Assembly (NCBI GenBank): GCA_942491735.1
Contig: CALOCN010000014.1
Location: forward strand, 62,001 to 126,000
Direction: 5' to 3'
DNA length: 64,000 bases
Source: CALOCN01 sp942491735
Lineage (GTDB): Bacteria > Eisenbacteria > RBG-16-71-46 > JABDJR01
In this document: positions 48,637 to 57,451 of the stretch, one piece after another
Layout: every line of letters begins with the position of its first letter
Numbering within the stretch: the stretch's first letter is position 1
Translations under genes and position numbers: made by a program
Notes under the pieces: model-generated
What the model saw: only the letters and a program-made list of their open reading frames with translations
The model's database searches: none
Told to the model about the DNA's origin: nothing

Positions 48637-50971
48637 GTCGAAGGAAAGATCACAGAAGTTCGGTGAGTGGGCGATTCGTTGGCGTTGGCCGCTCCTGGCC
48701 CTGAGCCTGGTCGTGGCCCTAGCCGCCGGATCGGGCGGGCAGAAGCTTGCCTTCGACAACGACTACCGGGTCTTCTTCAGCGACGAGAACCCCCAGCTCC
48801 AGGCCTTCGAACAACTCCAGCGCACCTACACCAAGATCGACAACGTGCTCTTCATGGTCTCGCCCAACGAGGGAGCGTTGACCGCCGAGGTCATGGCCGG
48901 GGTGGAGGCCCTGGTCGCGGAGTCCTGGAAACTGCCCTACGTGCTGCGGGTGGACGCCATCACCAACTACCAGCACACGGTGGCCACCGAGGATGACCTG
49001 ATCGTCGAGGACCTCATCGAGAACGCGCGCGACATGTCCCCCCAGCAGCTCGAGAAGCTCCTGGACATTGCCGGTCGCGAGCCCATGCTGGACGGCTATC
49101 TCATCTCCAAGGACCGCAAGTTCACCGGGGTCAACACCTCGTTCCAGCTCCCCGGCAAGGAACTGACCGAGATCCCCGAGGTGGTGGCGGCGGCCCGGGA
49201 GCTGGAGGCACGGATCGAAGCCGAGTACCCGGTGGACCTGGTCCTGACCGGCATGGTCCTGCTCAACGACGCGTTCTACTCCGCGTCCATGCGGGACATG
49301 GGAACCCTGGTTCCCGCCATGTACCTCATCATCATCCTGGTCGCCTTTGTTCTGCTGCGCTCCATCGCCGCGGTCATCGCCACGGTGATCGTGCTCGCGC
49401 TTTCGGTCATGACCGCCATGGGGCTGGCCGGGTGGCTGGGCATTCCGCTCACCCCGCCCTCCTCGTCCGCGCCCACCATCATCATGACCCTGGCCGTGGC
49501 CGACTCGGTGCACGTGCTCATGACGCTGTTGTCGGAGATGCGGATCAACGGTATGGAGAAACGCGCGGCCATTGTCGAGAGCCTGCGCCAGAACCTGCAG
49601 CCGGTCATCCTGACCAGCCTCACCACCGCGGTCGGATTCCTCTCCCTGACCTTCAGCGACTCCCCCCCCTTCGCCCACCTGGGCATCATCACCGCGATCG
49701 GGGTGGTGTTTGCCCTCTTCTACTCGGTGACCTTTCTTCCCGCGTTCCTCGCCCTGGTGCCGCTGCGTCCCCGCAAGTCGCTGAGCGAGTTCGGCGGGGT
49801 GATGGAGCGTCACTCGGAGCTGGTCATCCGGCACTCCACCCGGTTCCTGGTCGGTACCCTCGCCGTGGCCGCGGTGCTGGTTGCCTTCATTCCGACCATC
49901 GAGCTCAACGACGATTTCGTGGGCTACTTCGAGAAGGGAACCCAGTTCCGTGACGACGTGGAGCTGACCACGGACAGCATGACCGGGATCTACCAGCTCC
50001 AGGTCTCGCTGGATTCGGGGGAAAGCAACGGGATCAGCCATCCGGAGTTCCTGGCCAAGGTGAAGGCCTACACCGAGTGGCTGCGCACCCAGCCCGAGGT
50101 GCGCCAGGTGGATTCGATCTCCGACACCTTCCAGCGGCTCAACAAGAGCCTGCACGCCGACGACCCGGCCTACTATCGGCTACCCGAGACCCGCGAGGAG
50201 GGCGCCCAGTACCTGCTGCTCTACGAGCTCTCGCTGCCCTACGGACTGGATCTCAACAACCGGCTCAATGTCGACAAGTCCTCCACCCAGATCGTGGCCA
50301 CGCTGGACAACATGAGCTCGCGTGACCTGCGCGAGATCGGTTATCGGGCGGAGAACTGGCTCAGGGAGAACACCGGGATCGAAGCCACGGCGATTGGGCC
50401 CTCGATCATGTTCGCCCATATTTCCGATCGGAATATCAAGAGCATGCTCCTGGGTACGTTCGTGGCGGTGGTGATCATCTCGTTCATCATGATCATCGCC
50501 CTGCGCAGTGTTCGCATTGGCCTGATCAGCCTCGTTCCCAATATCCTGCCCGCCGCCATGGCCTTTGGTCTGTGGGGCATTCTCAAGGGGGAGGTCAACA
50601 TGGCCATCTCCATGGTCAGCGGCATGGCCCTGGGTATCGTGGTCGACGACAGCGTGCACTTCCTGTCCAAGTACCTGCGTGCCCGGCGGGAAAAGGATCT
50701 GGGTCCGGAAGACGCCATTCGATACGCCTTCAACCATGTGGGTCGCGCCCTCATGGTGACCACCGTGGTCCTGGTGGCCGGGTTCGTGGTGCTGGCCCAG
50801 TCCAGCTTCGCCATGAACTCCTATATGGCCACCCTGACCGCGATCGCCATCGTGTTCGCCCTCATCGCCGACTTCTTCCTCCTTCCCGCGCTGCTCATCA
50901 GGCTCGATTCGCGCACGGGCTGGGATGCGGCGGGGGCCAAGGTCGCGGCCGCGGCCACCACGACAACCTGA
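48629..50971 (+). CDS. MMPL/SSD-type RND-superfamily transporter
   Basis: A 780-residue membrane protein with two repeats of one helix plus a periplasmic domain plus five helices, the layout of MMPL/HpnN-like RND proteins rather than drug pumps with adaptors. After TM1 (RWPLLALSLVVALAAGSG) comes AFDNDYRVFFSDENPQLQAF, the segment conserved in this group (D-N-D-Y-R-x-F-F). The sterol-sensing-like helices include SAPTIIMTLAVADSVHVLMT in the first half and SMVSGMALGIVVDDSVHFLS in the second, with acidic residues for proton coupling. Relatives move lipids, hopanoids or fatty compounds. The neighbours, a LolA-like protein and an outer-membrane barrel, suggest lipid or lipoprotein transfer to the outer membrane. 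Confidence 0.9.
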   Translation: MSESKERSQKFGEWAIRWRWPLLALSLVVALAAGSGGQKLAFDNDYRVFFSDENPQLQAFEQLQRTYTKIDNVLFMVSPNEGALTAEVMAGVEALVAESWKLPYVLRVDAITNYQHTVATEDDLIVEDLIENARDMSPQQLEKLLDIAGREPMLDGYLISKDRKFTGVNTSFQLPGKELTEIPEVVAAARELEARIEAEYPVDLVLTGMVLLNDAFYSASMRDMGTLVPAMYLIIILVAFVLLRSIAAVIATVIVLALSVMTAMGLAGWLGIPLTPPSSSAPTIIMTLAVADSVHVLMTLLSEMRINGMEKRAAIVESLRQNLQPVILTSLTTAVGFLSLTFSDSPPFAHLGIITAIGVVFALFYSVTFLPAFLALVPLRPRKSLSEFGGVMERHSELVIRHSTRFLVGTLAVAAVLVAFIPTIELNDDFVGYFEKGTQFRDDVELTTDSMTGIYQLQVSLDSGESNGISHPEFLAKVKAYTEWLRTQPEVRQVDSISDTFQRLNKSLHADDPAYYRLPETREEGAQYLLLYELSLPYGLDLNNRLNVDKSSTQIVATLDNMSSRDLREIGYRAENWLRENTGIEATAIGPSIMFAHISDRNIKSMLLGTFVAVVIISFIMIIALRSVRIGLISLVPNILPAAMAFGLWGILKGEVNMAISMVSGMALGIVVDDSVHFLSKYLRARREKDLGPEDAIRYAFNHVGRALMVTTVVLVAGFVVLAQSSFAMNSYMATLTAIAIVFALIADFFLLPALLIRLDSRTGWDAAGAKVAAAATTTT

Positions 50972-51007
50972 TCCTTACCGAGTGAATCATTCAGCGAGGA
51001 GACCTTC

Positions 51008-51811
51008 ATGAAACAGAAGATGCTATCCACCCTGTTCGGCCTGGGCGCCGTCGCGCTCCTGGCAACCGCGGTCGTGTTTGCCCAGGGTGACGACGCCGCC
51101 GCACGCGGTCTGGAGATCGCCATCGAAGCCGACCTCCGCGACACCGGCTTCGGCGACTTCCAGGCCAACCTGCTCATGGTCCTGCGCAACCAGCACGGCG
51201 AGGAGACCACCCGGGATCTCCGCTCCCGCACCCTGGAACAGGAGGACGACGGCGACAAGTCGCTCATCATCTTCGACAGTCCGGGCGACGTGAAGGGAAC
51301 CGCCTTCCTGTCCCACACCAAACGGGACGGGTCCGACGACCAGTGGCTGTACCTGCCGGCGCTCAAGCGGGTCAAGCGGATTGCCAGCAGCAACAAGTCC
51401 GGTCCGTTCGTGGGGAGCGAGTTCGCCTACGAGGACATTTCGTCCGAGGAGGTGGAGAAGTACACCTACACGTACCTGGGCGACGACGAACTGGACGGTC
51501 GGAACCACTTCATGGTGGAACGGGACCCGGTGGATCCCAAGTCGGGTTACACCCGCCAGGTGGTGTGGACCGATACCGAGCACTACCGCATCTGGAAGAT
51601 CGAGTTCTACGACCGGGGTGACGCCCTGCTCAAGACGCTGACCCTCGCCGACTACAACCAGTACCTGGAGCAGTATTGGCGGGCCGACACCTGGGAAATG
51701 ACCAACCACCAGACCGGCAAGAGCACGATTCTCAAGTGGTCGGACTTCGAGTTCCGCGTGGGCTTCGACGACGGCGATTTCGACAAGAATGCCCTTGCCA
51801 AGGCCCGCTAG
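51008..51811 (+). CDS. LolA-like outer membrane lipoprotein-sorting protein
   Basis: A 267-residue periplasmic protein with a signal peptide (residues 1-25). The mature chain is an antiparallel-sheet protein of the LolA/LolB-like type annotated as outer-membrane lipoprotein-sorting protein: SLIIFDSPGDVKGTAFLSHT, DDQWLYLPALKRVKRIASSN, and FVGSEFAYEDIS, followed by the DGRNHFMVERDPVDPKSGYT segment, are the conserved stretches. Such proteins travel with MMPL-type RND transporters. It is the third gene of the operon, 36 nt after the RND gene with GAGGAGA before the ATG, and its 3' end overlaps the barrel gene by 23 nt. It probably ferries a lipid or lipoprotein across the periplasm. Confidence 0.87.
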   Translation: MKQKMLSTLFGLGAVALLATAVVFAQGDDAAARGLEIAIEADLRDTGFGDFQANLLMVLRNQHGEETTRDLRSRTLEQEDDGDKSLIIFDSPGDVKGTAFLSHTKRDGSDDQWLYLPALKRVKRIASSNKSGPFVGSEFAYEDISSEEVEKYTYTYLGDDELDGRNHFMVERDPVDPKSGYTRQVVWTDTEHYRIWKIEFYDRGDALLKTLTLADYNQYLEQYWRADTWEMTNHQTGKSTILKWSDFEFRVGFDDGDFDKNALAKAR

Positions 51812-53000
51812 CCGCTGGCTCGTTCCGCTGGCGATCGGTGTCCTGACCGCGGCCCCCGGTCTGCCGGCGGCGGCCGCCGAGCTCACCGCCGAAATCGGGG
51901 CCCAGGGCCGATGGTTCCCGCAGGACCCGCTGCGCCCGGATCAACAGGGTTCCATCGTCTCGGTGCGGTTCGAGCCCGCGTTCTACCACGACTGGGAGTC
52001 CGGGCGGCAGCGCTTGGCGGTGTGGCTCTTTGGTCGCTGGGACTCCGGGGACGAGAAGCGCACCCACGCCGATGTGCGCGAGGCCTACTGGCGGCGCACC
52101 TTCGGGGATTCCTTCGATCTCTACGTGGGCATACGCAAGGTATTCTGGGGCGTGACCGAGACGGTCCACCTGGTCGATATCATCAACCAGACCGATTTCG
52201 TGGACAACATCGATACCGAACAGAAGCTGGGACAACCCATGGTCCAGGGCGCCCTCATCCGGGACTGGGGAACCATCGACCTGTTCCTCATGCCCTACTT
52301 CAGGGAACGCACCTTCCCCGGGCCCAAGGGCCGGCCCGGACTCCCCCTTCCGGTGGACACCGATCGCCCCATCTACGAGTCCGGCGCCGGGGACACCCAC
52401 CTGGATGCCGCGGTACGTTGGAGTCACTATCTGGGGGACTTCGATCTGGGTATCGCCTACTTCAACGGCACCGACCGGCTCCCCCGGTTCGCGCCGGCCC
52501 TCCAGGACAGCCAGGCCGTACTGCTCCCCGTGTACGAGCTCATGCAACGGATCAGTCTGGACGGCCAATGGACCCGGGACGCCTGGCTCTGGAAGCTGGA
52601 GACCGCGCTGCGCGACAAGGCGGAGGTCACCTCGTTTGCCGCGGTGGGAGGGTTCGAGTACACCCTGTACGGCATCTTCCAGTCGGTCCTGGATCTGGGT
52701 CTCATCCTGGAATACCAGTACGACGATCGTCCGGAACAGATCCCCAGCAACAACGACCTGGCCTTCGGGGGCCGGCTGACCCTCAACGACGTGAACGACA
52801 CCGCGCTGCTCGCCTTTGCCTCGGTGGACCTGGACCATGGAACCACCTTCGCGAGCGTGGAAGGCAGCCGACGACTGGGGGCAGGCTGGGTCGCCACCCT
52901 GGAAGCCCGGATGTTCTTCAACGCGGATCCCAGCGATGTGATCTATTCGTTCCGGGACGACGACTACGTGCAGCTGGAGTTCACCCGCTTCATCTACTGA
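51789..53000 (+). CDS. Outer-membrane beta-barrel protein, partner of the RND/LolA-like genes
   Basis: A 403-residue protein with a signal peptide (residues 1-29, ending PAAAAE). The mature sequence is a series of amphipathic strands with aromatic girdles and charged turns (VSVRFEPAFYHDW, RLAVWLFGRWDSGD, AYWRRTFGDSFDLYVGIRKV) and ends in the strand VQLEFTRFIY, whose C-terminal aromatic residue is the typical signal for outer-membrane assembly. FWGVTETVHLVDIINQTDF is a conserved region of DUF1302/related porin-like proteins. It overlaps the LolA-like gene by 23 nt and closes the TetR-regulated operon. It would form the outer-membrane end of the same lipid or lipophilic-compound route. Confidence 0.8.
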   Translation: MPLPRPASRWLVPLAIGVLTAAPGLPAAAAELTAEIGAQGRWFPQDPLRPDQQGSIVSVRFEPAFYHDWESGRQRLAVWLFGRWDSGDEKRTHADVREAYWRRTFGDSFDLYVGIRKVFWGVTETVHLVDIINQTDFVDNIDTEQKLGQPMVQGALIRDWGTIDLFLMPYFRERTFPGPKGRPGLPLPVDTDRPIYESGAGDTHLDAAVRWSHYLGDFDLGIAYFNGTDRLPRFAPALQDSQAVLLPVYELMQRISLDGQWTRDAWLWKLETALRDKAEVTSFAAVGGFEYTLYGIFQSVLDLGLILEYQYDDRPEQIPSNNDLAFGGRLTLNDVNDTALLAFASVDLDHGTTFASVEGSRRLGAGWVATLEARMFFNADPSDVIYSFRDDDYVQLEFTRFIY

Positions 53001-53015
53001 GGTGGGTCGGCAGGG

Positions 53016-53450
53016 CTAGGAGCGTGAGCCGCTCACCAGCAGCAACGCGACCACGATGCGCGCGGTCCAGGCCAGGGTCCGGATCCAGTTCGTGCGCACC
53101 AGGCGTTCGTGTGCCTCCGCATCGAATCCCCGGGCCAGCTTGCGGTGCGCGGGAACCTGCAACAGGAACGTGGAGAGCCAGATCACGGCTAGCAGCATCA
53201 GACCTATCCAGAGCCACGAGACGCCAACCCTACCGGGGGGGCGCCACAGCATGTAGAGGGTGGTCCCCACCTCGAGCAGCATGGGAAGGATCACCACCCG
53301 CGTGGTCAGGCGCGAGTGCAAAGCTTCGTACGAGGCAAACCCCGAGGAGCCGACCCGGGCCATGAGCGGGTAGTGCACGACCTGGACGAACCAGATCACT
53401 CCCGCCATGAACAGGGTCGCGATGAGGTGAATTCCAACGGCCGGGTTCAC
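53016..53450 (-). CDS. Small four-helix membrane protein, unknown function
   Basis: A 144-residue inner-membrane protein with four hydrophobic helices (about 5-25, 50-68, 76-96, 124-140). The first helix contains HLIATLFMAGVIWFVQVVHY, in which the W-x-V-Q-x-x-H-Y-P pattern looks conserved in a family of uncharacterised bacterial membrane proteins, and the loop FASYEALHSRLTTRVVILPM follows. Conserved His and Arg near the membrane surface could bind a metal or cofactor, but I do not recognise a named family. It is convergent with the barrel gene (15 nt gap) and diverges from the kinase-NACHT gene. Confidence 0.7.
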   Translation of the reverse strand: MNPAVGIHLIATLFMAGVIWFVQVVHYPLMARVGSSGFASYEALHSRLTTRVVILPMLLEVGTTLYMLWRPPGRVGVSWLWIGLMLLAVIWLSTFLLQVPAHRKLARGFDAEAHERLVRTNWIRTLAWTARIVVALLLVSGSRS

Positions 53451-53482
53451 GATGCAACACTAGCTCCCGGCCGGACGCGTCG

Positions 53483-53488
53483 TATACT
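53483..53488 (+). promoter_or_regulatory. -10-like TATACT for the kinase-NACHT gene
   Basis: TATACT lies 35 nt before the TTG start at 53524 and upstream of an AGGAG ribosome-binding site (53511-53515). No -35 hexamer is seen at 16-18 nt. Confidence 0.45.
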
Positions 53489-53523
53489 GTGGAAACAGTT
53501 TGCATCCAGCAGGAGACCTACGT

Positions 53524-56500
53524 TTGGATTCCGAACGCCCCGACACCCCGCCCGGCCGGACGCCCTCCACGGGGGACATGGACACGGGTGATCTGCCGCC
53601 CAGAGTGACCGCGGACATCGACCTGGGCGCACTGGAGGGAAGCGGTCGGGTGGGTTTGACCCCGGGTGCCCGGATCAACCAGTTCACCATCGTGGACCGG
53701 ATCGGGGTCGGGGGCATGGGCGAAGTCTATCGGGCCCGTGACGAGACCCTGCACCGGGATGTGGCGCTGAAGTTCCTCCCCCCCGCCCTGGCCGCCGACG
53801 GCATCACCAAGGCACGCTTCTTCCGCGAAGCCAAGCTGGTGGCGTCGCTCGAGCATCCCAACATCGTGAGCGTGCACGAGTTCGGTATGTACGGCTCGCT
53901 GCTCTATATCGCGATGCCCTTCATCGAGGGGCAGGAGCTTGGGGAACTCATGCGGTCCGGGCCCATCCCGGTGGACACGGTGCTCGACCTGGTCCACGAG
54001 ATCGCCCTTGCCCTGCGCAAGGCGCATGAGACCGGGCTCGTGCACCGGGACATCAAGCCCTCCAACATCCTGGTCGACACGGACGGTCGGCCCCGCATCG
54101 TGGACTTCGGGCTGTCCAAGCAGATGACCGGCTCCGACCTCACCTCGACCGGCGAGACCCTGGGGACCGCGGCCTACATGTCGCCGGAACAGGCCCGGGC
54201 CCAGGCCACCGACGCCCGCAGCGACATCTTCTCCCTGGGCACGGTGTTCTACGAAATGCTCACCGGTACGCATCCCTTCCGGCGCCAGAACATTCCGGCC
54301 ACGCTCTATGCGGTGACCGCGATCATTCCCGAACCCCTGCACAAGACCCGGCCCGACCTGCCTTCGGTGTTGCAGGAGATTCTCGATCGCCTTTTGGCCA
54401 AGGAGGTCGCGGACCGCTACCCGTCCCTGGATCCGTTCCTCGCCGATCTTCAGGGGGCACGGCGGGCGCTGGCCGGGGACAGCTCCAGCTACCGGGCCGC
54501 TCCGCTGCTGCCCTCGGTTTCTGCCGACGTGCTGACCACGTACCGGGAGGAGCGCATCAATGCCTGGAGCCATGCCCGCTACCGGCTGGATACGGACTTC
54601 GTGGGGCTGACCCTGCTCGTGGATCAGGGGGAGGAGTCGGCGAGCGGTCGTTGGACCGCGCAGACCGAACGTTACAGCGACCTGGGGGAACTGCTCGCCG
54701 GCACCACGGATCCCGCCCTGGTCATCCTGGGCCCGCCGGGAAGCGGCAAGAGCTCGCTGCTGCGCCGGTTGGAGCTGGACGTGGCCCGGGAGGGTCTGGC
54801 CAACGAGGACGAAGACCGCATTACCTTCTATATCCAGCTCAACCGTTACAAGGATCTCCACCCCGGGGGGCCGCCTCCCGACCCGGAGACCTGGCTCGGC
54901 GAGCGGTGGGCGAAACGGTTCCCGGAGATGCCCGCGCTGGGACGCCTGCTCTCGGAAGGGCGGGTCATCCTGCTCCTGGACGGTCTCAACGAGATCCCCA
55001 CCACCGAGGCCATGGATCTGCGCAGCGCGGTGATCCGGTGGAAGGACTTCCTGGATCGTTTCTTCCTGGAGCATCCGGGCAACCGGGTCGTCTTCACCTG
55101 TCGCACTCTGGACTACAGCGCCCCGCTCTCCACCCAGAGCTTGCGGGTGCCACAGATCGTCATTGCCCAGCTGACCGACGCGCAGGTGGAGCAGTTCCTG
55201 CTCAAACATGATCCGCGGGAAGGGGCACGGCTGTGGTCCTCGCTGCGGGGAACGCCGCAGCTGGAGGTCATGCGGTCACCGTACTTCCTGTCGCTCCTGG
55301 TGGAGCAGGGTGGGGGGAGCGGCGTCTCCCGGGGACGCGCCGAGCTGTTTACCGGGTTCGTGCGGCAGGCCTTGCGTCGCGAGGCCGAGCGGGATCATCC
55401 GCTCTTTGCCCCCGGAGCGCTGCTCACCGATCGGGATGTCCGTCAGATCACCCACTGGCGGTGGCGAAGCCACGCCGAGCTCCCGGAACGGGGGCAGCTC
55501 ATCCCGCGTCTCTCGGCGCTTGCCTTCGGGATGCAGGCGCGCAGCGGTGGCGGCGGCGCGTCGCAGGTCCGGGTGGACATGGATACGGCGATCGATCTGC
55601 TGGATCACCCCGAGTACGAGGACATGATCCGGGCCGGGATCGCGTTGTCGTTGCTGGACGAGGACCCGGCCAACGACGAGCTGTTGTTCTTCCACCAGCT
55701 CATCCAGGAGTACTTTGCCGGCCGCGAGCTGGCCCGGCGCCCCGACCCGGATCGCCTGCGCACCGCATGGCGCGCCGAGGATCTGCGCCCCGCGTTGGCC
55801 TCGGTGGTCCCCACTCTGCCGGCCGGGGATACGCTTCCCGCCCTGGCCACCACCGGTTGGGAAGAGACCGCCCGTTTCGCCGCGGCCATGGCGCAGGACC
55901 CGGATGCCTTTGTGCGGGGGCTCATGGAGGCCCAGCTCCCCTTGGCCGGCGAGTGCGCGGCACTGCCCGAGGTTCGCGACCGGTTGGCCGCGGAGACCGT
56001 GGACCGCGTGCGTACGGCCCTGGTGGAGCGGTCCGGGCATCCGCAGGCGGACCTGCGGGCCCGCATCGCGGCCGGCTTGGCCCTGGGCATGCTGGGGGAT
56101 CCTCGGTTTGCCCCCCATGCGGGACCGGACGGTACGTGTCTGATCCCCCCCACCGTAGCCCTCCCCGGAGGACGCTATCCCGTGGGGGAGGACGCAGAGT
56201 TCGATTACCTGGGGCACTCCGTTCGCGCCCACACTCCGGCCCACACGGTCCAGTTGCCGACGTTCCGCATGGCGGTGTTCCCGGTCACCAACGCGGAGTG
56301 GAGTCGGTTCATGGCCGCCGACGGCTACAACGATCCACGGTGGTGGGACACCGAGGCGTCGAGGCGATGGCAGAGCGGCGAGGGGACGGCGGTGGGAGCG
56401 CGCGCCAACTCGCGGTACTGGTGGGAGCGGTTCCGCAGCGACCCCGCGCATCTGGAAACCGCGCGCATGCAGGGCGTGCTGACCGAGGAGTTCTACGACC

Positions 56501-57132
56501 GGTGGCGGGAGCGGGTGGGCATGACCTCGGAGGAACTCGACGCGCACCTGGCCGAGGTCTATCCGGGAGGCGAACTGCGGGAGCCCATGATGTGGCGGGA
56601 CGCGGCGTTCAACAATCCGGCCCAACCGGTGGTCGGGGTGAGTTGGTTCGAGGCCCGGGCCTATGCCCTGTGGCTCTCGGCCCAGACCGGACATGTGTAT
56701 CGTCTGCCCACCGAGGTCGAGTGGGAGGCGGCGGCGCGCGGAATGGAGGGTCGCGCCTATGCCTGGGGCGACACGTTCCGATCCCTGGCCGGCAACACGT
56801 CGGCGACCCGGTTGCAGCGACCCTCCCCGGTGGGGGTGTTCGTGGAAGGAACCACCCCGGAGGGGGTAGCGGACCTCACCGGGAACGTGGGCGAGTGGAC
56901 CTCGAGTGCTTTTGGCGAAGGGGTGGCCTTCGAGACCGCACCCTACGCGTATCCCTATCGCGCCGATGATGGCCGGGAATCGATCGATGTGGAGCCCACC
57001 GTACGGCGTGTCCTGCGGGGGGGGACCTGGAACGACGGTGAGGTCCTGACCCGGGCGGTATACCGGAACGATGCGCACCCCGACAACCGCAAGTACGTGG
57101 TGGGGGTGCGGTTGGTCCGGGACGAGGGGTAG
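53524..57132 (+). CDS. Ser/Thr kinase-NACHT NTPase-FGE/C-type-lectin fusion protein
   Basis: A 1202-residue three-part signalling protein. The start is the TTG at 53524, because AGGAG lies 8 nt upstream; a TTG at 53500 has no such site. Kinase (about 53-330): glycine loop GVGGMG, K83, HRDIKPSN 174-181 with D176, DFG 194-196, all active-site residues present. NACHT (about 395-750): Walker A GPPGSGKSS (403-411), Walker B VILLLDGLNEIP with D486, and the downstream winged-helix sequence FFHQLIQEYFAGREL typical of STAND NTPases. C-terminal FGE-sulfatase fold (about 876-1200): FRMAVFPVTNAEWSRFM, PVVGVSWFEARAYALWL, YRLPTEVEWEAAARG, DLTGNVGEWTSS, VLRGGTWNDG. The catalytic cysteines of true FGE are absent, so this is probably a ligand-binding module. 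No membrane helix. A role in stress or phage sensing is inference. Confidence 0.9.
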   Translation: MDSERPDTPPGRTPSTGDMDTGDLPPRVTADIDLGALEGSGRVGLTPGARINQFTIVDRIGVGGMGEVYRARDETLHRDVALKFLPPALAADGITKARFFREAKLVASLEHPNIVSVHEFGMYGSLLYIAMPFIEGQELGELMRSGPIPVDTVLDLVHEIALALRKAHETGLVHRDIKPSNILVDTDGRPRIVDFGLSKQMTGSDLTSTGETLGTAAYMSPEQARAQATDARSDIFSLGTVFYEMLTGTHPFRRQNIPATLYAVTAIIPEPLHKTRPDLPSVLQEILDRLLAKEVADRYPSLDPFLADLQGARRALAGDSSSYRAAPLLPSVSADVLTTYREERINAWSHARYRLDTDFVGLTLLVDQGEESASGRWTAQTERYSDLGELLAGTTDPALVILGPPGSGKSSLLRRLELDVAREGLANEDEDRITFYIQLNRYKDLHPGGPPPDPETWLGERWAKRFPEMPALGRLLSEGRVILLLDGLNEIPTTEAMDLRSAVIRWKDFLDRFFLEHPGNRVVFTCRTLDYSAPLSTQSLRVPQIVIAQLTDAQVEQFLLKHDPREGARLWSSLRGTPQLEVMRSPYFLSLLVEQGGGSGVSRGRAELFTGFVRQALRREAERDHPLFAPGALLTDRDVRQITHWRWRSHAELPERGQLIPRLSALAFGMQARSGGGGASQVRVDMDTAIDLLDHPEYEDMIRAGIALSLLDEDPANDELLFFHQLIQEYFAGRELARRPDPDRLRTAWRAEDLRPALASVVPTLPAGDTLPALATTGWEETARFAAAMAQDPDAFVRGLMEAQLPLAGECAALPEVRDRLAAETVDRVRTALVERSGHPQADLRARIAAGLALGMLGDPRFAPHAGPDGTCLIPPTVALPGGRYPVGEDAEFDYLGHSVRAHTPAHTVQLPTFRMAVFPVTNAEWSRFMAADGYNDPRWWDTEASRRWQSGEGTAVGARANSRYWWERFRSDPAHLETARMQGVLTEEFYDRWRERVGMTSEELDAHLAEVYPGGELREPMMWRDAAFNNPAQPVVGVSWFEARAYALWLSAQTGHVYRLPTEVEWEAAARGMEGRAYAWGDTFRSLAGNTSATRLQRPSPVGVFVEGTTPEGVADLTGNVGEWTSSAFGEGVAFETAPYAYPYRADDGRESIDVEPTVRRVLRGGTWNDGEVLTRAVYRNDAHPDNRKYVVGVRLVRDEG

Positions 57133-57451
57133 CGCGGGATCCCCCAAGGGACGAATTGGATAGGGTGCCTCCTCTTTCCGGAAAGCGCAATTTCAACCAG
57201 AAAGTAAGGATGTGGCCCCAGCGGAGGGGGGTATTCGAGGCGTACCTGAGGGCCCCCGAAAGGGGGCAAGATTTCCGTAGTCGCAACTGCGGACACCTGA
57301 TAGCGTTCCGGCGATATGGGCACGTGCCCTGCAAGATGCCGCCCGCAGTCGCTCGGACCCCCTCCATCCGGCCTCACGGGATAGCGCCCAGGATAAACCG
57401 AAGTCCCGACCTGACGAGCCGATAACTCTCTTACCTGGAACCCCAACGCGC
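57133..57451 (+). other. Long untranslated leader with tandem hairpins before the desaturase
   Basis: 319 bases without a convincing gene. It holds GCCCCC-GAAA-GGGGGC (57252-57267), CCGTAGT-CGCA-ACTGCGG (57275-57292) and a 12-bp palindrome GGGCACGTGCCC (57318-57329) flanked by CGGC/GCCG (57309-57312 and 57338-57341). These compact stems in one short stretch suggest a structured RNA, perhaps a cis-regulator of the desaturase gene, but no known riboswitch class is recognised. The first hairpin could instead end the kinase-NACHT message. Confidence 0.4.

Noticed and set aside
57020..57451. Diversity-generating retroelement using the FGE domain as variable region
   Set aside because: No template repeat similar to the 3' end of the gene and no reverse transcriptase gene are visible in the window.
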